Below, one piece after another: positions 11,101 through 22,893 of a DNA stretch of 64,000 nt. The DNA is from Lampris incognitus. Its lineage: Eukaryota > Chordata > Actinopteri > Lampriformes > Lampridae. A program made the translations under genes and the position numbers. The notes below the pieces were generated by a model. It was not told the DNA's origin. It searched no databases and was given only the letters and a program-made list of their open reading frames with translations. The stretch covers positions 28,465,333-28,529,332 of the forward strand of contig NC_079214.1 in NCBI RefSeq assembly GCF_029633865.1. Direction: 5' to 3'. Every line of letters begins with the position of its first letter. Position 1 is the stretch's first letter.

Positions 11101-13100
11101 ACTGTAAGAGGGAAAAGGAGAGACAGAGAAAATAGGGAAAGTGAGAGTAAGGGAGAAACAAAAAGAGGGGTGTGAGAGAGACAGAAAAAAAGTGTGAGAG
11201 AGAAAACAAGACTTGAATGGCGATACAGGCCAATCAGACAGCGGTTTGCCCCACCCTCCCCCAAAAAAAGAAGATTCAAACAGCGTGCATCAAACCATTT
11301 TGAATCTTTTTAAACTCTCGCTGTGTGTGTGTGTGTGTGTGTGTGTGTTTGAGATTTCAATCTAGTGTGTGCTCGGTCAAAGCGTGTCTGACAATACACA
11401 TCCGTGTACTGCGTAGATGAAAGGGATATCAAAAGCCAGCAAAGATGGGTCAGTATTGGCTTAAATTGAAAATGTGCAAAATGTGGTGTCTTGTGAAAAC
11501 TTCATTAGCCATGCAAACTCAGGTAATTGCGTTTTCAGCACCTATTGTTGATTAAAATCTTTAAAATTCTGTGGAATGAACCATTCAGTAACATAAAAAA
11601 ACAAATTCTGTGATTAGAAATGCATAGGTTCTTAGGATAGACGGTGTTGTATATTGTTGTATATATTGTACTTATTGTAAAGCCCTTCGGGACTACCTTG
11701 TGATTTTGGGCCATACAAATAAACGTCATAAGATCTGGCTTCATTTAAGCTGTTTAAGAAATACAATTGTGTGTATGTATGTGTGCATGCGTGCGTGCGT
11801 GCGTGCGTGCATGTGTGCGTGTGTGTGTGTGTGGCTGTTGCACGTATGCTATCTCATGGCTACCAGAGAGAAGGTGAAATCTTTCAGTTTAAGTGAGAAG
11901 CTGTGGTTTGCTTCCTAATTCAGCAGAATTTCTGAGGCGTTTTAGGAGGTGCAGATTCCACGTGGCCCTGCTGTTAAACCACAGGCCTCCAAATGTCATA
12001 AGCATTGTGTAATAATTTTAATGAAGGCCATAATCATATGAAGTAACAGTAACAATAGGGGGTTTAGGTGAATAATCTTTATTGCAGTTCTCACATTATA
12101 CTGAAGGTGCTTAGGTTAGCTTACACTGTTGACCGTTTCTTTGTTTATTAATACACTAAATGAAAAGTAAAAGGTGACTCGTGTTTTTGGGGTCGTCCTT
12201 GTAGTTTCGTGTGAATTTCTTACAGCCGTGGTCTTGAGCGTTTATAATACAGATTGATTCTACATAATATCACCCAATTTAGCACGAGGTCTATGTGAAA
12301 AACATGAACATGTTTGCCTTTGGTTGCTAGCCCACCATTCCACGGCATTTTCATTACAGTGATAATTGATGAGTTCATAACAATCTCACAGTGTTTTATG
12401 CAGATGACCTTCAGTTGAAGGCTTTGACTCCTCAACATTGTATTCTGAAATTGATTTCTCCAATATAATTTGAGGAGTTGTTTTAAGAGAGGACAGCAAT
12501 ACTTTCACTGCTACCTGGTGAGCCACTAAATACGCTCTCTCTCTCTCTCGCTCTCTCTGTCACACACACACACACACTCTCTCACTCTCACACTCTCTCT
12601 CTAACACACACACACACACACTCTCTCTCTCTCTCTCTCAATCTCCCTCCCTGTCTCTGAAAACCCCCACCAAGTGTGTCTATAAATCACAACAATAAAA
12701 TGTGTTTAAATAACTCACTTTACTCAGAGTGGTCTCTCTCTGTGATTCCATGGACATATTTATTGCCCTCTCTCCTCTCGACCCCCCCCCCGTCAGGCCC
12801 AAAGTTACCCCAAGTCACCTTTCATTACTCTCTGGGGTTTTTTTTTCTTTTGTTCTCTCTTTTTTTCTCTTTAACCTAAATGAGACGTTTTTGCTGGCAT
12901 CTCCTATATTTTCCTCTCCCTTTCTCTGGTTTTGTTGTGCAGTCACTCCGTCACCTTCTATCCAGTTCTCCCTTCGAGTTATTATTCCCTGTTTTCATAG
13001 TCTGTTTTCTCCTCCCTCCCCCTTCTTGCTCTTTCTCTGACACCCTCCACCCATCTGTCATTCCCTCTCACTGTCTCCTTACATCACACTCTCCCTATTT

Positions 13101-13109
<9 letters not shown>
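11101..13109. other. No gene seen; short LINE tail and microsatellites
   Basis: A GT run lies at about 11323-11348. At 11640-11725 there is a LINE/SINE-like 3' end (GTAAAGCCCTTCGGGACTAC...ATACAAATAAA). A GCGT run is at 11785-11835, and CT and CA runs at 12537-12645. The remainder shows no exon I can support on either strand. Confidence 0.5.

Positions 13110-13186
<77 letters not shown>
13107..13186 (+). repeat. (CT)n followed by (CA)n
   Basis: About 58 bases of CT, then about 22 bases of CA. Simple repeat. Confidence 0.9.
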
Positions 13187-13189
<3 letters not shown>

Positions 13190-16100
13190 AAACACAGTGC
13201 AGCTGCTGTCCACCTACACATTGATTAAGACAATAGTTTGTTAGGGCATTGGGGATTCTGCTTGTTAAGAGTCGGGGCTGACGTAACTCTGGCTCCTCCT
13301 TAGGTTATATAATACACACATATGCACATACAGTATAGATACTCCTGTTAAATAGGTATAGGAATACAGATGGAGATACATACACACCGCCACAGATGAC
13401 AAAGGTGTGCAAAGAAATGGATTAGAAGGGAGACAAAGACACAAAGAAAGTGCAAAAATGCGTTTCTTTGGTTGCTACATGGTTGTGTTTCTCCCCTGAA
13501 TTTTGCGTGTGATCATTTGTGGGTTAGTATTTTAAATGTTTGGTACATCTAGTAAGACAAACAGCCAACCAATAAAACAAACGCAAGTTGTCATTGCTTT
13601 TTTTTTTTTGACGGAGGATTATCTGACCACGCAACAAAACCAAGCTTCTCATTACTGGTTTCAAAGTTGTCAGGCATATGGAGTATTTTCTTTTTGGAAA
13701 ATGTATTTGACACACACTAAACCCAGTAACAAAGTTTAGATATTTTATTGCCTGTAATGGCAACCCTGAGCCCCCAACCACCACCGCCACCACCACGATC
13801 TCTGAGAGACGAAACATGCTTCTTCACAAAAATCACATGACGGGCTTCCAAATAAAGTTCTTACATAAGCATGAGAGCCCTCAGCGCTGACATATCAGTG
13901 GGTCTGAAGATTGTGCTGTTCGGTGTGTGGCTGTACCTTAAGACATCAAAAGGCCGTATGCGAGGATCATGTCTGAAGTCAGAGGACTTTATGTGGGTGT
14001 TTGTGTGTCTGATGCCTCGCTGAGAGTAGGGGTGACTGTCTGTACAGTGTGTTATGATTATATCTTATGACAGAGGGCTTTGTGTGGCTGTGTGTGCGCG
14101 CGTGCACGTATATGTGTGCATGTCCCCTCAGCTCTGTTGTGACGCGTGTCAGCTGAGCACAGCATGGCTTTTACACTTGGTGAGCACAAAGCGCCCTGCT
14201 GTAAAGCAAAACACCACTTCAAAAAAAAAATTAAAAAAATAAAACTTTCAGTTTTGAACCACAATCATCCACGCTAGCAAACAAAAGCCCAGGCTGTACT
14301 TTAAGATAAATCACAGTAAAAGGACTCAATTTCCTGCAGGCCTGCAAGCACCTAAGCCCCCTTCAGATAAAGCTATGTTGTTGAGTTTGGTTTCATGACA
14401 CTACAGAGAACTCTGATGTTTTCTTTTTGAAGATCCCTTTTGAAAGAGCCATGAGAATATGTTTATGCTTAGACACAAAACTAAAAAGATTCATGACCAA
14501 CACAATCATCACCGTCTTGACGCGATGTAGCTTACAATAAAGGCTTTGTAGTTATGTAGTATATAGTGAATGGCTCACAGTCATCTGAACACTATGTATC
14601 TCATGACTACTCTTGTCAGGCTTCTTAAACATGCACATCGGCTATCAGCAGATTCTCAATCACACATCTGACCTATTGCAGGGGCAGGGTAATAAACTTT
14701 ATATGGGCTCAGGCTCAAATGGGAGCTGTAGAATACAGCAACTACCGCTGGGAAATGGAGGTTAAGTGCTTTGATTCAACATCAACAAAACGGATGCTTG
14801 TATTGTACCAGTCATTCTTTATTCCTCAACAGTGCTATCAAACTTGTATACAAACATGTCCCCGTTTCAACAACACCTTCATTTTAACAAGCAAATCATT
14901 GTAAGATTGTAATGATTTTTTACAACAGCTATGTGTCCCACAACAGCTTTCGATCAGTGTTAACATGCATTGAAAGTGCTATACTGAGTACAAACTGATA
15001 TCCCCCATTCCTTGAGTGGGTTGGTCTCACATGCTCCCAAGCATTAAAAATCGTCTCCTAGAGTGAGCACTGGTGTGCTTTAGGGGGTTATCAAACAAAG
15101 AATTCCAATGTAACATAAAAAAGTGGATGGCTGCACCTCTTTCAGTTCCCTCCTTCTTGCAAAACCCCCGATATGATCTCAATTTGCTGTTTCTGATCTT
15201 TCAGTGTCAATGATGCTTAGCAGGCCTCGGAATTTGGTGTCTGGATTAACTGGCATTGAACAAACTGTGTCTAGGGCGGGACCTTAAGACAGTCTTTTAC
15301 ACACGGTCATAGTGTAGTATTGCATCTCGGCACAGACTGCATTGTCACTCTTTCCTTTACCCTATTTTCCTGCAAATATGGAGATGGTAATAAAGCTAAA
15401 ACCTCTGCAAGTAAGAAACAATGCCTACGCGAGGCAGACTTTTGCCATGGTGGCAAATGGCCATTTCTAATTTGAAGCCAGATATGCAGCAGTTTCTCCA
15501 TTATGGACTTTTAGCAACAAATGTAGGTATTGCCTGCATGGATACCATGTCAAAATTCTACTCGAAAAAATTGTGTTTTGGTGTCGTGGGAATCAATTAG
15601 ATCACCCAAATTCATCGGAATAACTGAATTACACCCATGAATTTGTTGTCCTTTTTGCTCATCTCCTTTATTACATCCATGTTGGCCACCTAAATTTTGC
15701 ATTTACAACCAGGCCAAATAGCGAGCAAAGTTTTGCATCTATTCCAAATACAGAACACACAAATCATGCTTTACCTCTTGTCACATCCAAACTTCGCCGT
15801 GTACTTCTCTGTCTGTCTTTCTAGATGACCATTTCCACTGTCTGCCCCTCTGTGACTGTCCTAACATAGATTAACTCACTTGCTAAGAACCATCCTCCCT
15901 ACATAGCAGAGCCATACATCAGACTTACAGCGCATGTTGAGTAGACTGCTGTGTAACATATTGAGACTCATATCATGAGGGAAAACACTGGAAGTCCCAT
16001 GGCTCAATCCTTTGAGTTTCTATCTTGTGTAGAAGACAAAAAAAAAAGAAAGAAGAGAAAACAGAAACAAAACTATAATCATCTGCAAAACCTTATGAGA

Positions 16101-18045
16101 AACCTGTAATAACACACTGTGCAATGTTTCTTTGTTTAACTTACTGGTAGATAACAGAGCAAGATATCAGGTTGTTCTGGCTATGGCTGAATTATGCAAT
16201 CATGATCATGTTGTATGATCATGATCATGATCAAATGATCATGTTGCATATAGAATAAGACATGTAGAATTTGCCACAAGTCTGACCCAAATTTCAATCT
16301 TTATTTTTTTATTTTTTTTAACCAGATTTGTATTTTTTTCTTATTTTTTCTTTTTTTTTGCTGGTGTCCTTATTCCTATGCAAGACTCAAAAGAAAGACA
16401 AAAGGGGCTAAGATGTCTCAAAAAATAATTTAAAAAAATGCAAAAAAACAAAAAACATAAAAACAAAAAGTCAAGTTGTCTAAATACAGGAAAGCCAAAC
16501 AATTTAACCTGGTAAAACAACCAATATTGATCAGATTGGTGCCACAAAGCATTACTCTCATTTTATAGTTCTGTGTAAACACTGTAAATGATGCATCTGA
16601 GCCATGTGTTGCTGTGTACATGCAGTGCTACATCCCATATGCAGCCTGCTTTACATGACCATGATGTTCAGCAATTAGTTTTAACAGTCAATCCATTTAA
16701 TGCTGGAAGTGATGAAACAATACAGACGGCATGTCATCTGTCTTCACATAGATCCATGGCCATTAACCCACTAAGGTCTGTGAATAGTCTGCACACACAC
16801 ACATGCACACAATAGCAGACGAGATGACTAGCAGTATATCATGCCTATACCAAAGTCACATACAATGGTATTTCCTACCCTGGGGGGAGAAATGTCAATG
16901 GCCAACTCACAGCAAGAACATCCACAGAAAATACCAGACAGCAACAATATCACCCAGCTTTTGAAAAAATAGCGAGCGTCTCAAACTTATGTCTAAACTA
17001 AGCAGGATCTGACCGGTCTACTCTGCAACATTTCTCAGTTGATTCGCAGGGCTCAGATTCAATTTCAAAAGGTTTTGATAAAATTGGGCTCCCTACCACA
17101 TGGAGCTACAGGAGTGGATTACATCAACTTGAAGGACAGCACTACTTTATTCTGGAAAGTCATGGGTGAGGATGACATTTTCATTTGAGTTTGTATGTCT
17201 CTTGATGTTTGCATCATACATCATGAGTCGTCTTGTTTTGATTTTGCCTATCTGTGAACCAAATATCCCATACTAAAAGATTTTAATTGATTCTGAATTA
17301 AGTGAATGTCACAGTGTACATGAGCTCATTTCATTGCACAGCAACGATCAACCGCTGACCCCGAGTCATGAACACTGTAACCAGTAAGGCCACTTAGCTT
17401 AGTAAAACTAGGGTTTGTTTTTTGTTTTTTTTGTTTTTTTTGCTGGTGTCATTATTCCTATGCAAGACTATAAAAAAAGACAAAGGGGGACTAAGATGTT
17501 GACAACACAGTGAAGTACAATCTTGATCTCTCTTCAGTAATCATAAGATAAAAAGTAGTATAAGCTAGTCTGGAAATCAGTTGTTTCAGAGGCACAGGTT
17601 TGTATGTGATGTGAAAATTCATGTGGTCCTAAGCCTACTTAAGAAAATAGACGCATGTCTCAGCGGCTGCTGCAGCATTAATGGCAGGGTAAGAAATCTC
17701 TGTCATGGCTGCCATTGTAAAATGAACGCAGGCCGGACGAACAGTTGAACACTTCGACAACCACTGAAGGGCAGTGAGAAAATGTATTATTGAAAAATGA
17801 AAGGAAAAGGTGCAGAGCAACTGGATTAGTAAAATAATAAACTCATAAACTCCAGCTCAACAAATCAACAAAAAAAATAAATTCACAGAATATGTACAAA
17901 TTACTCACACTTAACAGTTTTGGACAAACCTGACTATCATAACAAAAAGAAGGGAAAAAAAGTCACACCGTATTATTAGCAGCCATAAATAGTGATTAAT
18001 AAAGGAGTAATAGGGCACTTATAAGCTCCTACAACATAGTTAACT
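13190..18045. other. No gene seen in about 4.8 kb
   Basis: AT-rich sequence. 16190-16245 holds overlapping ATGATCATGATC palindromes. Two segments of about 80 bases, 16347-16430 and 17425-17505, are near copies of one another (both contain CTTATTCCTATGCAAGACT or a close variant after a T-run). I find no splice-consistent coding exon on either strand. It could hold untranslated sequence of a neighbour beyond view, but nothing shows that. Confidence 0.45.
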
Positions 18046-18046
18046 T

Positions 18047-18412
18047 TTTTTTTACTACTTTTATTAATCCCCTGTGGGGCAATTCTTTCTCTGCCTTTAA
18101 CCCATCCTAGCTGTGTAGCCAGGAGCAGTGGGCAGCCGCCGTGCAGCACCCAGGGACCAACTCCCGTTCGTCTTTCCATTGTCTCAGTCAGGGGCACAGA
18201 CAGGAGTATTAACCCTAACATGCATGTCTTTTTGATGGTGGGAGAGACCGGAGCACCCGGAGGAAACCCACCGCAGACAAGGAGAGAACATGCAAACTCC
18301 ACACAGAAAGGACCTGGGATGTCCAAGCTTGGACAACCCCGGGGTTCGAACCCAGGACCTTCTTGCTGTGAGGCAAGAGCACTAACCACTGGGCCACTGG
18401 GCCACCATAGCA
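18047..18412 (-). mobile_element. tRNA-headed SINE, family B, near full length
   Basis: Read on the minus strand from 18412: a tRNA-like head (GGTGGCCCAGTGGCCCAGTG, GTTAGTGCTCTTGCCTCAC, GGTTCGAAC as B box), a middle (GTGGAGTTTGCATGTTCTC, GTGGGTTTCC), then a 3' part (CTGGCTACACAGCTAGGATG) ending in TTAATAAAAGTAGTAAAAAA. Related copies are at 25868-26219 and 33788-34185 (head and middle), 36290-36577, 50348-50462 and 62930-63080 (3' parts). Confidence 0.8.
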
Positions 18413-19212
18413 TATTATTGCTATTATACAACAACCCAAGCAGCATTAATAAAACAGTTAATAATGTTAGCCCACTGCTAATGGTAATGAGTATGTTGTA
18501 AGAGCTTAAAAGTGCTTTATTACTCATTTATTAATGACTATTTACAGCTACTCATTATAAAGCTTTACCAAAAACAACCCCACAACATTCTCATTTAATA
18601 GTTTGTTATGAATCCGTCCTCCTTTGCTATTGACATAGACAAAATAAAGTATATTTTTAAAAATTAAAAATACACAGAGCACTCGATTGACAATCTTTTT
18701 AAGTGTTCACATTTAAGATGATCAAGATGTACTGAAAGATAAATCAAGCTTGTCTACTAGAACAAATATTTGCAGCAAAAGAAATTCATTGCTTACAACT
18801 GCCTAGGTGACACAAGTGGATGGTTGGCAAGAGAAATATTTTGAATTTACATCTTGAAATTTTGAATTATGTGCTCCTCTGTTTCAATACATGGTGCTTC
18901 ATTATTCATATGAAAAAAAAACACTATTAATGTAGCTTGTGGAGGAAACAGCAGTGTGCACTGAAAAACATGTGTGTACTTCTATCATGCTGTTCAGATG
19001 ACTGAAATACTGATAAAAAGACTTGTTCCACTCAATGGCATTATGCAAAAGAGAAAGACTACAGCCCAATATGTTTACTTATCCTATCCAGGTCAATTAT
19101 CAGTAACCACAATCCATAAGTATAACACCAGAATTTTTATCCAAGAGCAAAAAAAATAAATTCAAAATCATTACTTTTGCAAAATGCTGCATCACCACTA
19201 TGGCAGGATGTA

Positions 19213-20845
19213 CAGTGCATCCGGAAAGTATTCACACCCCTTCACTTTCCCCACATTTTGTTATGTTACAGCCTTATTCCAAAATGGATTAAATTCCTTT
19301 TTTTCTCATCAATCTACACACAATACCCCATAATGACAAAGTGAAAAAGGTTTTGTAGAAATTTTTGCAAATTTATTAAAAATAAAAAACTGAAATATTG
19401 CATGTACATAAGTATTCACACCCTTTGCTATGACACTCAAGATTGAGCTCAGGTTCATCCTGTTTCCACTGATCATCCTTGAGATGTTTCTACATCTTGA
19501 TTGGAGTCCACCTGTAGTAAATTCAATTGATTGGACATGATTTGGAAAGACACACACCTGTCTACATAAGGTCCCACTGTCGACAGTGCATGTCAGAGCA
19601 GAAACCAAGCCATGAAGTCAAAGGAATTGTCTGTGGACCTCCGAGACAGGGTTGTATCGAGGTGATCTGGGGAAGGGTACAAAAAAATTTCTACAGCTTC
19701 GAAGGTCCCGAAGAGCACAGTGGTCTTGAACATTCGTAAATGGAAGAAGTTTGGATCCACCAGGACTCTTCCTAGAGCTGGCCGCCCAGCCAAACTGAGC
19801 AATCAGGGGAGAAGGGCCTTGGTCAGGGAGGTGACCAAGAACCCGATGGTCACTCTGACAGAGCTCCAGAGTTCCTCTGTGGAGATGGGAGAACCTTCCA
19901 GAAGGACAACCATCTCTGCAGCACTCCACCAATCAGGCCTTTGTGTTAGAGTGGCCAGACGGAAGCCTCTGCTCAGTAAAAGGCGCATGACAGCCCACTT
20001 GGAGTTTGCCAGAAAGCACCTAAAGGACTCTCAGACCATGAGAAACAAGATTCTCTGGTCTGATGAAACCAAGATTGAGCTCTTTGGCTTGAATGCCAAA
20101 CGTCACGTCTGGAGGAAACCAGGCACCTCTCATCACCTTGCTAATACCATCCCTACAGTGAAGCACAGCGGTGGCAGCATCATGCTGTGGGGATGTTTTT
20201 CAGCGGCAGGAACTGGGAGACTAGTCAGGCTCGAGGGAAAGATGAATGGAGCAAAGTACAGAGAGATCCTTGATGAAAACCTGCTCCAGAGCGCTCAGGA
20301 CCTCAGACTGGGGCGAAGGTTTACCTTTCAACATGACACCGACGCTAAGCACACAGCCAAGACAACGAAGGAGTGGCTTCGGGACAAGTCTGTGGATGTC
20401 CTTGAGTGGCCCTGCCAGAGCAAAGACTTGAACCCCATTGAACATCTCTGGAAAGACCTGAAAATAGCTGTGCAGCGACGCTCCCCATCTAACCTTACAG
20501 AGCTCGAGAGGATCTGCAGAGAAGAATGGGAGAAATACCCCAAATATAGGTGTGCCAAGCTTGTAGCTTCATACCCAAGAAGACTTGAGGCTGTAATTGC
20601 TGCCAAGGGTGCCTCAACCAAGTACTGAGTAAAGGGTGTGAATACTTATGTACATGCAATATTTCAGTATTTTATTTTTAATAAATTTGCAAAAATTTCT
20701 ACAAAACCTTTTTTGCTTTGTCATTATCGGGTATTGAGTGTAGATTGATGAGAAAAAAAAGGAATTTAATCCATTTTGGAATAAGGCTGTAACATAACAA
20801 AATGTGGGGAAAGTGAAGGGATGTGAATACTTTCCGGATGCGCTG
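19213..20845 (+). mobile_element. Second Tc1-family transposon, long terminal inverted repeats
   Basis: The left end starts CAGTGCATCCGGAAAGTATT and the right end is the inverse (CAGCGCATCCGG...). TA flanks both sides. The inverted repeats extend about 215 bases (19213 to about 19427, and about 20631 to 20845) with only a handful of mismatches, so the copy is not old. The poly(A)-like TTTTTATTAATAAA motifs in the repeats are part of the family ends. It carries a nearly complete transposase frame. Confidence 0.93.
19612..20628 (+). pseudogene. Tc1 transposase, one in-frame stop near the N terminus
   Basis: From the ATG near 19612 the frame reads MKSKELSVDLRDRVVSR, then a TGA at about 19673, then continues SGEGYKKISTASKVPKSTVV and on without break to TAC TGA at 20628. 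Relative to family copies I recall, a residue or two at the stop site is also missing. The uninterrupted part (ATG at 19720, 302 aa) has the linker GRPAKLS, D in WSDETKIE, D in FQHDTDAKHT (usually FQQDNDPKHT), and E in LNPIEHLW, a DD34E triad. The altered second-D context and the early stop make this copy probably inactive. Confidence 0.85.
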
Positions 20846-22292
20846 TATGTGAGATGGAGGAGTTCTGTTATGGCTACCAATCTATGTGAAACATGGGGGA
20901 AAAAATAGCCAAAGTTTGTCAGTGATTTTTAACATGTGTTCTTTCCACTATTATACAAGGTCCTTTTCCATGAATTAGATACCTACTATATTTTTTGTGT
21001 GGTTTTATCACTGCTCCAGAATTCCAATAATGGAAATTTCTCAAAAATGGAAGAAGATGCTGAGCAATGACCTGAGGATTTACTTTCTATCAAAGAAAGA
21101 ACTGTTAATGACAAAATGATCCAGCCCATGACCTATATGGCCAAAACATTGGTTGTGTCCACTATCACTCTACTACAAGGTCCAGCTCCGAGCTTCCAAA
21201 TTATTTTGGACCAAACAGCAACAACACATTGCAAGGTTACTCGAAAACAATTTTTTATAAAAAGGACCAGACTAAAAACCATACCTAATGTAAATCCAGT
21301 AGTCTGTTCCTGTTATTCTAATATGAAATAAGATCAGAGTAATCCCCCATCCTTATTCCATATAAAAATTAATAGGCAAAAAAATATTCTAAGAGTCACT
21401 GTAGTAACTTGTCCATTGGACTTGGAACCATACGAACTAGGCTATTAAGAAAGGGGTGGGTCTACTTTTTTTTTCCTTAGACAATACCAGCTACTTCTTA
21501 ATTCTCACAACTGTACCTTCTTGATAATTTTAGGCATCAAATTAGTAGATAGTGAGCCAGGTAAAATCCAGACAGGGGCTAGTCTTAGTGACTCTCATGT
21601 GACTTTTTCATGTCTACCTATGCAGTGATCAGATTTGAGTCAGGAAGTTAAAAATCATATGATCGATGTGGAAGGCTTTGGTTATGAACCCCGTCTAGTT
21701 CTAGTAGTAGTACAGCCTATCATGGCCAGTGCTCCCTATAGGCTGAATAGAAACGTGCCAAGGGCTTCACACATCCTTTCATTTATTTTTCATCTCTAAC
21801 AAACAAAGGAATGAATGTTAATGTTCTTACACGATATATCAATAACAAATTTTGCCTAGGGCCTCCATTAGTCTAGAGCCAGCCCTGGTCCAACTCATGA
21901 GCCTTATACCAAAAATGGGAGAAAAATAGAGCTGTGTAAGAAAGTGGCCAAAGTTTAGATGAATGGGAATCGAAAGCTTAATGTAGGTCACACAGTATAG
22001 TGTTTAAATCCAAAACAATCTATTTCACTTCCTGAAAAACAGTGCTTCATAACACTAGACCTTGGCTGTTTTTGTTTGTTTATTGTTGGTTTTCTTTTTT
22101 TGGGGGGGGGGGGCTTACTAGAAAATCAATCTAAACACAAATGATATGACATCAAAACCAGATTAAAACCAGGCTAAAATATCAGGGCTTTGGTTTCCCC
22201 CCTCCCCCGTCTTTTGCAATGGATAAAATTGAGTCTTTCTAAGACATACAATATTATCTCATTTACAGTAGCTAGGAAACATTCCACTTGAG
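20846..22292. other. No gene seen
   Basis: AT-rich sequence downstream of the rhou stop codon as read on the minus strand. A TTTATT (AATAAA on the minus strand) near 22077 or 21782 could serve a long rhou 3' untranslated region, but this is a guess. A G-run sits at 22101-22113. Confidence 0.4.
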
Positions 22293-22464
22293 CAGTGGTC
22301 CTAAATCATGCATCACTGAGGGCCATGCGTATGCAGACTTGCCTCCCAACCCAACACTGCACCAGCTGATTTCAATGATTAGTCGTCCCATCTGGCTGAA
22401 GGTGCACTAATCAGTGAATTTACCTGGTGTAGTGTTGGTAATGATGCATAATTGAGAACCACTG
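22293..22464. mobile_element. Short inverted-repeat element (hAT-like MITE)
   Basis: The left end CAGTGGTCCTAAATCATGCA matches the reverse complement of the right end (TGCATAATTGAGAACCACTG) at most positions. About 172 bases, no coding capacity. CAGTGGTTCTCAA-type ends are typical of hAT non-autonomous elements. Confidence 0.6.
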
Positions 22465-22893
22465 GACAAGAACCTGTCTAAAACCAATACAAGAAAGGTT
22501 CAGACTTAATTTGGAGTTTCCGTTCACACATGGCAGGCCACACAGTAGTACCTCCTCCACTAATGGACCTGTACTGTACTTGTACCAGAACCATGTTAAA
22601 ATTAAAACCAGTTGGGAAAAGGACTGAATCTGGCTTCAGATCCAAAATATATTCCATATCCATTCTAAGTCATGTAGAGGTATAGTTCTTTGTCCAGTAC
22701 AGGTTCTGCTAGAATCACACAAGGCTCAATAGTAGATTCCATCCTGGGGAAAATATGATCACTGACCTATGACTAGCCCAAGCAAGACCAACCCCAGCTT
22801 AATCCAAACCAGGATAGGGTCAAACAGGTCTATGGTTGAAATTAGTCTCAAAACCAAGATAATATTGAGTCCTCAATCCTTCACAGGTCTATT

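Noticed and set aside
10704-11279. 191 aa leucine-serine frame and RERERE frames
   Set aside because: Translations of the (GA)n tract.
13190-18045. Hidden host gene in the gene-poor left part
   Set aside because: No run of splice-bounded, in-phase frames on either strand. Longest frames are under 70 codons and repeat-derived or AT-rich.
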